Positions 8,706-15,413 of a stretch of DNA of 52,992 nt are shown piece after piece. The position numbers were made by a program, and so were the translations under genes. The DNA comes from Clostridiales bacterium (GTDB lineage Bacteria; Bacillota; Clostridia; Lachnospirales; Lachnospiraceae), in NCBI GenBank assembly GCA_020860715.1, contig JAJBTU010000009.1, positions 1 through 52,992 on the forward strand, given 5' to 3'. The notes beneath the pieces are model-generated. The model saw only the letters and a list, made by a program, of their open reading frames with translations. It was not told the DNA's origin and did no database searches. Within the stretch, counting starts at the first letter, position 1. Each line of letters begins with the position of its first letter.

Positions 8706-8776
8706 GCCGCCGCATGCAGAATCGTCCTGCTTTCGATGCGGCGGCCTGCGTCCATACTCGCAGAGCGAGTACGGAC
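8706..8776 (+). repeat. Palindromic element copy B with second hairpin, intergenic
   Basis: First hairpin: outer stem GCCGCCGC (8706-8713) / GCGGCGGC (8738-8745), bulge ATGCAGA (8714-8720), inner ATCG/CGAT with a 9-nt loop. Second hairpin at 8750-8776: GTCC-A-TACTCGC, loop AGA, GCGAGTA-C-GGAC. The second hairpin also follows the first nadE copy (16207-16233). The element ends 7 nt before the GGAGG ribosome binding site of the permease. Confidence 0.85.
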
Positions 8777-8795
8777 AGGTTTTGGAGGCGTGAAT

Positions 8796-9680
8796 ATGGA
8801 TAAATTATTAAAGGATAAGAAAGCCATACTGTTTTTTCTTTTTCCGGCCCTTCTTTTGTTTACTTTGATTCTGTTTATTCCGATCTGCCAGTCCGTATAC
8901 TATGCGTTCTGTGATTACGACGCGCTGACGGCTCCGGTATTTGTCGGATTGAAAAATTTTAAGAGAATGCTTCTGGATAAGACGATGAAGATCGCACTGA
9001 AAAATTCTCTGTTTTTTCTGATCTTTTCCTGTGTCTCCCAGCTGATTATGGGACTGATCCTGGCCGGATTGCTGACGAATATCAAAAAGGGCAGGAACCT
9101 TTTCAAGAACATCATTTATCTTCCCTGTGTGCTCTCCTCAGCAGCGCTGGGACTTTTGTGGATGTTCATTTTCAGCCCGAAGCTGGGTATCAACCAGCTG
9201 CTTGCAAAAATTGGGATCGAAGGTCCGCAGTGGCTGAGTTCTACGGATGGTTTTATCATCCTGCCGATGTGGGTGATTGCGTTTGTGGCGCTGTGGCAGT
9301 ACGTCGGGCAGTCCATGATGCTGTATATGGCGCAGATTTCCGGCATCGGAAGCTCACTGTATGAGGCGTCTTATATTGATGGCTGCGGCAAGATTAAAGC
9401 ATTTCGTTATATCACACTTCCGCTGATCAAGCCGATGATTGGGACAGCGATGTCGTTGAACGCGATCGGCTCTCTGAAATTCTTCGACCTGATCTTCAAT
9501 ATGACAGAGGGCGGGCCGAACCACAAGACGGAGGTGCTTGCCACGCATCTGTATACGCAGGGCTTTGAGTATTTCAAATACGGGTACGCCAGTGCAATCG
9601 GTGTGGTGCTGCTGGTGCTCTGCCTGCTGACCACGTTTATCATCAACCGTGTATTTAAGACGGAAAACTATGAGATGTAG
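8796..9680 (+). CDS. CUT1 sugar ABC permease, MalF type
   Basis: A 294-residue integral membrane protein with six predicted helices and the MalF-type coupling loop EASYIDGCGKIKAFRYITLPLIKP (EAA motif, shown here over two stretches) near residue 190. It pairs with the MalG-type permease that follows after 11 nt and imports the ligand delivered by the binding protein upstream. ATG at 8796 is chosen over the upstream in-frame ATG at 8736, because GGAGG lies 7 nt before it and the extra 20 residues would be encoded by a palindromic element. No ATPase gene is present; a shared MsmX-like ATPase elsewhere is expected. Confidence 0.92.
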   Translation: MDKLLKDKKAILFFLFPALLLFTLILFIPICQSVYYAFCDYDALTAPVFVGLKNFKRMLLDKTMKIALKNSLFFLIFSCVSQLIMGLILAGLLTNIKKGRNLFKNIIYLPCVLSSAALGLLWMFIFSPKLGINQLLAKIGIEGPQWLSSTDGFIILPMWVIAFVALWQYVGQSMMLYMAQISGIGSSLYEASYIDGCGKIKAFRYITLPLIKPMIGTAMSLNAIGSLKFFDLIFNMTEGGPNHKTEVLATHLYTQGFEYFKYGYASAIGVVLLVLCLLTTFIINRVFKTENYEM

Positions 9681-9691
9681 GAGGGACGGAT

Positions 9692-10537
9692 ATGGAAACA
9701 AAATTAAATAAGAAAAAAGTCAGCATCCCGACCATCCTGATCTATGTGTTTCTCTGCATTCTGGCGCTTGTATATATTCTGCCGCTGGTCTGGGTGGTGC
9801 TGGTTTCCTTTAAGACGAATTCGGAGATTTTTACGACTCCGTTTGCCCTGCCGGAAAGTTTTTATCTGGAAAACTATCAGGTGGCATGGACGGCTGGCCA
9901 TCTTGGCACGGCCACTTTGAATTCTGCCATTGTCTGTGTGACGACGCTGCTTTTCAGTATGCTGTTTGGTTCTATGGCAGCCTTTGCAATCGGGCGCCTG
10001 CGCTGGAAAGGTTCCGGAGCAATGATGGTTTACTTTATGACGGGTATGATGATTCCGGTGCACTGTGTGCTGATTCCGCTGTTTACCCGCTTCACAAAAC
10101 TGGGACTTTCCAATTCCCTGGTGGGATTGATCCTGCCTTACCTGACCTTTTCACTGCCGACCACGATTTTCATTATGACCGGATTTTTCCGCAGCATTCC
10201 CAATGAACTGGTGGAATCGGCCTGTATGGACGGTTGTACCATCTATGGGATCTTTTTCAGGATATGCCTGCCGCTTGCGAGAACGGGACTTTTTGTGACA
10301 GGGCTGATGAGCTTTGTGGCGAACTGGAACGAACTGCTGCTGGCGATGGTGTTTATCTCGGACGATACGAAAAAGACGCTGCCGGTAGCGTTGTCCAAGT
10401 TTGTTGGCCCGTACAATACGAATTATTCACAGATGTTTGCGGCGATTGTGGTTGCAATCATTCCGACGGTGGTGGTATACTGCATGTTCAGTAATCAGAT
10501 CGTGGATGGTCTGACGACCGGAGCCGTGAAGGGGTGA
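9692..10537 (+). CDS. CUT1 sugar ABC permease, MalG type
   Basis: A 281-residue permease with six predicted membrane spans and the EAA loop ELVESACMDGCTIYGIFFRI near residue 175, followed by LPLARTGLFV. It is the second half of the channel with the MalF-type subunit, 11 nt upstream, and has GGAGG before the ATG. The C-terminus IVDGLTTGAVKG is characteristic of MalG-type CUT1 subunits. A weak hairpin follows at 10580-10603 before the GH3 gene, which may modulate read-through. Confidence 0.93.
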   Translation: METKLNKKKVSIPTILIYVFLCILALVYILPLVWVVLVSFKTNSEIFTTPFALPESFYLENYQVAWTAGHLGTATLNSAIVCVTTLLFSMLFGSMAAFAIGRLRWKGSGAMMVYFMTGMMIPVHCVLIPLFTRFTKLGLSNSLVGLILPYLTFSLPTTIFIMTGFFRSIPNELVESACMDGCTIYGIFFRICLPLARTGLFVTGLMSFVANWNELLLAMVFISDDTKKTLPVALSKFVGPYNTNYSQMFAAIVVAIIPTVVVYCMFSNQIVDGLTTGAVKG

Positions 10538-10638
10538 TCTTTTGACAGAACAACCCGCATGAAAGAGATACCCCTGAGACTGTGTCCTTTGCATAAGGCA
10601 CAGAAGACTTCAGAAATTACAGAGTGGGAGGGCGGGCT

Positions 10639-12813
10639 ATGAACAGAAAAGAGGCGAGAAAAAAGGCGGAACAGCTGGTTTCCCGGATGACATTGGAAGA
10701 AAAAGCCAGCCAGCTTCGGTATGACGCCCCTGCAATCAAAAGACTGGGGATACCGGCCTACAACTGGTGGGGAGAGGCGCTGCACGGCGTGGCGCGTGCG
10801 GGACAGGCGACAGTATTTCCGCAGGCGATCGGGCTGGGAGCCACCTTTGACACGCAGCTTGTGGGTAAGATTGCGGATACTGTGGCCACAGAGGGGCGCG
10901 CAAAATACAATGCGTACTCCTCCAGAGGAGACCGTGACATTTATAAGGGACTCACCTTCTGGTCTCCGAACGTGAATATTTTCCGTGATCCCAGATGGGG
11001 GCGCGGACATGAGACTTACGGAGAGGATCCTTATCTGACATCCCGTCTTGGCGTAGCCTATGTGAAAGGACTGCAGGGAACGGGAGAGACGCTGAAGGCG
11101 GCGGCCTGCGCCAAGCATTTTGCGGTGCATTCCGGGCCGGAAGCGATCCGCCATGAATTCAATGCCGAAGCATCCGCGAAGGACATGGGAGAGACATACC
11201 TTCCGGCGTTTGAGGCGCTTGTGAAGGAGGCGGGGGTGGAAGCCGTGATGGGCGCTTACAACCGCGTGAACGGCGAGCCGGCCTGCGCCAGTCAGGCGCT
11301 GCAGAAACAGCTTCGCGGCGACTGGGGCTTTAAGGGACACTTTGTCTCGGACTGCTGGGCAATCCGGGATTTTCATGAGAACCATCTGGTGACAAAAAAT
11401 GCGACGGAATCCGCGGCACTGGCACTTAATACCGGCTGCGACCTGAACTGCGGGAATACATACCTTTATGCCATGAAAGCCTGCCAGGAAGGCCTGGTGA
11501 GCGAAGAGACGATCACGGAGGCGGCCGTGCGGCTGTTTACGACCCGCTGTCTGCTCGGACTGTTTGACGGAAGCGAGTATGACAGCATTTCCTATCTGGA
11601 AGTGGAAGCCCCGGATCATCTGGCGCTGGCGGAAAAGGCGGCGGAGGAAAGTTTTGTCCTGCTGAAAAACAACGGGCTTCTTCCGCTGAAAAAGGAGCAG
11701 ATAAAGACCATCGGTGTGATCGGCCCGAATGCGGACAGCCGCGAGGCTCTGATCGGAAATTATCATGGCACATCCTCCCGGTATGTCACGATTCAGGAAG
11801 GCATCGAGGATTACTTAGGGGAGGATGTCCGCGTGCTCACCAGTGTGGGCTGCGATCTCTTCCGGGAAAAGACGGAAGGTCTTGCCATGGTTCAGGACCG
11901 GCTGGCGGAGGCGCGGATCGTAGCGGATATGAGCGACGCAGTGATCCTCTGTCTGGGACTGGATGAGACACTGGAAGGAGAAGAAGGCGACACCGGGAAC
12001 AGCTATGCTTCCGGCGACAAGAAAGACCTGCTTCTTCCGGAGGTGCAGCGGGAACTGATGAAAACGGTGGCGGCGAGCGGCAGGCCGACGGTGCTTTGTC
12101 TGATGGCCGGAAGTGATATTGACCTGAGCTACGCGGCGGAGCATTTTGACGCGGTGCTGATACTGTGGTATCCGGGCGGCGAAGGCGGCCGCGCGGCGGC
12201 CAGGGTGCTGTTCGGAGAAGTATCGCCGTCCGGGAAGCTGCCGGTGACTTTTTACAATTCTCTGGACGAACTGCCGGAGTTTACGGATTACTCCATGCAG
12301 GGGCGCACCTACCGCTATATGACAGGAAAAGCACAGTATCCGTTCGGATATGGCCTCACTTACGGGAAGGTTGAGGTGACCGGTGCAAAGCTGGAGGCGT
12401 CAGCGGCTGCGCAGAGTATTGATTCCGGCGCAGGAACTCCGGAAGGGAAGGCGGAAGAGATCGCGGATGCTGCCGGACAGGATGACAGGATCTCTGTGAC
12501 GGCACAGCTTACGAACAGCGGCGCGTACGATACGCAGGAGGTTGTGCAGGTCTACGTGAAGAATCTGGATTCCCCGCTTGCAGTGCCGAATCCGCAGCTG
12601 GCGGCGTTTGCCCGTGTCTTCGTAAAAGCCGGCGGGACCGCAGAAGTCTCGCTGCCGATAGCGGCAGAGGCCTTTACGGTTGTAGGAGAGGACGGCGTCC
12701 GCCGCAAGGAGGGCGGCACTTTTGAGATTTTTGTGGGCTGCAGCCAGCCGGATGAGCGGAGCGCGGAGCTGACCGGGGTAAGGCCGGTGAGGCTTGAGTA
12801 CAGAAGAGATTAA
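10639..12813 (+). CDS. GH3 beta-xylosidase/beta-glucosidase
   Basis: A 724-residue glycoside hydrolase family 3 enzyme, cytoplasmic since no signal peptide is present. The N-terminal TIM barrel holds NWWGEALHGVAR and ATVFPQAIGLGATFD, the pattern of GH3 beta-xylosidase-type enzymes, and the nucleophile region KGHFVSDCWAIRDFHENH, where Asp in SDC is the expected nucleophile. The alpha/beta sandwich (from about residue 330, VLLKNNGLLPLKK) and a C-terminal fibronectin-III-like domain (EVVQVYVKN...) follow, with a Ala/Gly-rich insertion of about 30 residues between them. The upstream in-frame GTG at 10624 is rejected because GGGAGG sits 6 nt before ATG 10639. It probably hydrolyses the oligosaccharide imported by the preceding transporter; xyloside versus glucoside cannot be decided here. 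Confidence 0.9.
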   Translation: MNRKEARKKAEQLVSRMTLEEKASQLRYDAPAIKRLGIPAYNWWGEALHGVARAGQATVFPQAIGLGATFDTQLVGKIADTVATEGRAKYNAYSSRGDRDIYKGLTFWSPNVNIFRDPRWGRGHETYGEDPYLTSRLGVAYVKGLQGTGETLKAAACAKHFAVHSGPEAIRHEFNAEASAKDMGETYLPAFEALVKEAGVEAVMGAYNRVNGEPACASQALQKQLRGDWGFKGHFVSDCWAIRDFHENHLVTKNATESAALALNTGCDLNCGNTYLYAMKACQEGLVSEETITEAAVRLFTTRCLLGLFDGSEYDSISYLEVEAPDHLALAEKAAEESFVLLKNNGLLPLKKEQIKTIGVIGPNADSREALIGNYHGTSSRYVTIQEGIEDYLGEDVRVLTSVGCDLFREKTEGLAMVQDRLAEARIVADMSDAVILCLGLDETLEGEEGDTGNSYASGDKKDLLLPEVQRELMKTVAASGRPTVLCLMAGSDIDLSYAAEHFDAVLILWYPGGEGGRAAARVLFGEVSPSGKLPVTFYNSLDELPEFTDYSMQGRTYRYMTGKAQYPFGYGLTYGKVEVTGAKLEASAAAQSIDSGAGTPEGKAEEIADAAGQDDRISVTAQLTNSGAYDTQEVVQVYVKNLDSPLAVPNPQLAAFARVFVKAGGTAEVSLPIAAEAFTVVGEDGVRRKEGGTFEIFVGCSQPDERSAELTGVRPVRLEYRRD

Positions 12814-13136
12814 AATGAGATCGGATGCGGATGGGCAGGGCAGCGAGAACGCGAAGCCCGGAGTATCCGGGGATCATTCGGTGATTGAAAACGGCGGAGA
12901 AATCTGCCGTTTTCTGTATTACAACGTTCCGCACTCATGAGGGAGATCCGATTCGTGCGGACGAATTGCGAACGGAAATGGAAAAACAGGTTGATAAATC
13001 CGGGAATTCTCTTTATACTGATAATAAAAAATTTGTTTTGATGAGGAACAATACGGACTGGATTTTGCAGCATGGAATATCTGGAAAGTGAAAAAGAGCG
13101 ATCACCGGAACGGACGATAACAAAAGGGAGGAACAG
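12814..13136. other. Intergenic region between GH3 and serine hydrolase genes
   Basis: This 323-nt gap has a terminator-like hairpin at 12887-12914 and, after it, AT-rich sequence. A 68-codon frame at 12885-13091 has no ribosome binding site, begins inside the hairpin and shows no recognisable protein features, so I treat it as chance. Confidence 0.5.
12887..12914 (+). terminator. Terminator-like hairpin after GH3
   Basis: Perfect stem GAAAACGGC (12887-12895) / GCCGTTTTC (12906-12914), 10-nt loop. The T-rich right arm acts as the U tract; the following bases are TGTATT. Confidence 0.6.
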
Positions 13137-14303
13137 ATGCGAATGGACAGAATCGACCGGGCAGCTGACTATATGGAAGACATTCTGAGACAGGAAATCA
13201 AAGACGGAGGAGTGCCGGGAGCATCCTTTGCGGTGCTGTATCACGGGGAGACGGTCATCCGGCGGCAGATCAATTACGCGCCGGATGCGATCTTCCGGGT
13301 ATATTCGATGAGCAAGCCGATCACGGCGGTCGCCGCGCACATCCTCTGGGAACGCGGAAAACTGGACTGGAATACGCCGCTTTCTTATTATCTTCCGGAA
13401 TATGAGCACATGAATGTCCTGACAGAGGAAGGACTGGTTCCGGCCGCCCGTCCCATTGATCTGATTGATCTGCTGCGGATGACATCCGGTATTGTTTATC
13501 CGGATACCGATCCGGCCGGAAAAGAGATGGATGCGCTTTTTAGCCGTATCCAGCAGGAGATCACGCAGGGAAAGCAGACTTCCACACAGGATCTTTGCCA
13601 TCTGATCGCCGAACAGCCTCTGGCTTTTCATCCGGGAGAGCGTTGGCGTTACGGTTTAAGCTGTGACGTGATGGGAGCCGTGATTGAAAAGGTGGCTGAC
13701 CGGCCCTTAAGTGAATTTTATGAGAAGGAGATTTTCCGGCCGCTTGGCATGGAAGATACCGGTTTCTATGTGCCGAAGGAAAAACAGGATCGTTTTACAA
13801 CGCTCTATGAGGTGGCGGAGAATATGGAAACGCCGCTTCGCTATAAGGAAGCGGCCGGACGGCATCTGTGCCTGACCGAATGCCTGACCCCTCCGGCTTT
13901 TGAGTCCGGCGGCGCGGGGATTGTGTCAACGCTGGATGATTATGCGAAGTTTGCGGATATGCTCGTTCACTATGGAAAAGGAAAGGACTGCCGGATCCTC
14001 GGACGCAAGACAGTCGAGAGTTTTGAACACGGGCAGCTTTCCGACGCGCAGAAAAAAACGATTTATTTCGATCAGATTCGCGGGTTTACCTATGGCAGTT
14101 TTATGCGCGTCTATGACGACCGTACGGAGGCTGCCTGCAGCGGAAATGAGGGCGAGTTCGGCTGGGACGGCTGGACCGGACCGTATTTCATGGCGAATCC
14201 AAAGGAGGAGTTTGCCTTTGTGCTGATGCTGCAGGTCGGCGGCTATTACCACCCGCAGATGATCCGAAGACTGCGCAATACGGCGTATTCGATTGTGGAA
14301 TAA
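13137..14303 (+). CDS. Beta-lactamase-family serine hydrolase (class C/esterase type)
   Basis: A 388-residue penicillin-binding/EstB-like serine hydrolase without signal peptide. The catalytic SxxK is S57-M-S-K60 in FRVYSMSKPITAV; the second motif is the esterase-style Y-x-S in WRYGLSCDVMGAVIEK. The third, KTG-like motif is not obvious; a GGAGIVSTLDDYAKF block precedes the C-terminal lobe. Cytoplasmic members are usually esterases or amide hydrolases of small molecules rather than antibiotic-resistance enzymes; the position after GH3 suggests a possible role in removing acyl groups from imported glycans, which is inference only. GGGAGG lies 6 nt before the ATG. Confidence 0.85.
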   Translation: MRMDRIDRAADYMEDILRQEIKDGGVPGASFAVLYHGETVIRRQINYAPDAIFRVYSMSKPITAVAAHILWERGKLDWNTPLSYYLPEYEHMNVLTEEGLVPAARPIDLIDLLRMTSGIVYPDTDPAGKEMDALFSRIQQEITQGKQTSTQDLCHLIAEQPLAFHPGERWRYGLSCDVMGAVIEKVADRPLSEFYEKEIFRPLGMEDTGFYVPKEKQDRFTTLYEVAENMETPLRYKEAAGRHLCLTECLTPPAFESGGAGIVSTLDDYAKFADMLVHYGKGKDCRILGRKTVESFEHGQLSDAQKKTIYFDQIRGFTYGSFMRVYDDRTEAACSGNEGEFGWDGWTGPYFMANPKEEFAFVLMLQVGGYYHPQMIRRLRNTAYSIVE

Positions 14304-14419
14304 CAGTCTGCATTGCATTTATGATAGTTGGCAGCAATTTTAAATGGGCTTTTTCATCGCAGCTGTGAAGGGTCGGAACAGTTACGGTGGCTGAATAAAA
14401 TGTATAAGAGGATGAGGAC

Positions 14420-15349
14420 ATGGATTATATCGTGAGGGCTGTGGCCGCGGATCAGCAGATCCGCGCGTTTGCGGCGACGACAAAGGATATGGTGGAGACG
14501 GCGCGCCGGTATCACGGCACCAGCCCGGTGGCGACGGCGGCATTGGGACGTCTGCTCACAGCAGGAGCGATGATGGGCGCAATGATGAAAGGGGAAAAGG
14601 ACCTTCTGACCCTTCAGATCCGAGGGGACGGCCCGATCGGCGGACTGACAGTCACGGCAGATTCGGCGGCAAACGTCAAGGGCTATGTGAACAATCCCGG
14701 TGTGTATCTTCCGGCGACGGAAAAGGGCAAGCTGGATGTAGGAGGCGCGGTCGGGCGCGGGATTTTAAGCGTGATCCGTGATCTGGGAATGAAAGAGCCG
14801 TATGTTGGGCAGAGTAATCTGCAGACCGGCGAGATCGGCGACGACCTCACGTATTATTTTGCCATGTCGGAGCAGGTGCCGTCCTCGGTGGGGCTGGGCG
14901 TGCTGCTTGAAAAAAACAGGGGTGCGCAGGATGCAGCAGAGGATTCACAGAATCCTGCGGAAGTCGGGCAGGTTCGTCAGGCCGGCGGTTTTATCATCCA
15001 GCTGATGCCGTATACTTCGGACGAGATCATTGACCGGCTGGAACAGAAGATTTCGGAAATCAGACCGGTCACGGCAATGCTGGATGACGGGATGAGCCCG
15101 GAAGCAATCCTGGAGGAACTGCTCGGTGAGTTCGGGCTGGAGATCACGGAAACCATTCCGACCCGCTATCACTGCGACTGCTCGCGGGAACGGATTGAAC
15201 GAGCGCTGATCAGCCTCGGCAAAAAGGAACTGGAGGAGATGATCGCGGATGGAGAGCCGATCGAGGTCAACTGCCAGTTCTGTGACAAAACATATCGGGT
15301 GAGTGTGGAAGAACTGCGGCAGCTTTTCAATCTGGCCAGAAGGAAATAA
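14420..15349 (+). CDS. hslO: Hsp33 redox-regulated chaperone
   Basis: A 309-residue Hsp33: an N-terminal substrate-binding fold (AAVAADQQIRAF-like start, TKDMVETARRYHGTSPVATAALGRLL) and a C-terminal zinc redox switch with C252-x-C254 and C285-xx-C288. Oxidation releases zinc and activates the holdase. Upstream the sequence reads SSVGLGVLLEKNRG, after which about 18 extra residues (Gln/Ala/Glu-rich) precede the expected AGGFIIQLMP; the DNA of this insert is a probable degenerate palindromic element (14925-14959). GAGGATGAGGAC precedes the ATG. The gene is a single cistron or shares a transcript with nadE 64 nt downstream. Confidence 0.95.
   Translation: MDYIVRAVAADQQIRAFAATTKDMVETARRYHGTSPVATAALGRLLTAGAMMGAMMKGEKDLLTLQIRGDGPIGGLTVTADSAANVKGYVNNPGVYLPATEKGKLDVGGAVGRGILSVIRDLGMKEPYVGQSNLQTGEIGDDLTYYFAMSEQVPSSVGLGVLLEKNRGAQDAAEDSQNPAEVGQVRQAGGFIIQLMPYTSDEIIDRLEQKISEIRPVTAMLDDGMSPEAILEELLGEFGLEITETIPTRYHCDCSRERIERALISLGKKELEEMIADGEPIEVNCQFCDKTYRVSVEELRQLFNLARRK
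14925..14959 (+). repeat. Probable degenerate palindromic element copy G in hslO
   Basis: Outer stem CGCAGG (14925-14930) / CCTGCG (14954-14959), one-sided bulge ATGCAGCAGAGG (14931-14942), inner stem ATTC/GAAT with loop ACA. It keeps the topology of the family but with a 5-nt longer bulge, and it coincides with an insertion relative to the normal Hsp33 sequence. Confidence 0.5.
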
Positions 15350-15413
15350 AGGGCGAATACGTTGATCTGCAGATGCCTGTGCAGCATATGGCAGGACAGA
15401 AATGAGGAAGAAG

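Noticed and set aside
12885-13091. 68-codon frame after the GH3 gene
   Set aside because: Starts inside a terminator-like hairpin, no ribosome binding site, no recognisable features.
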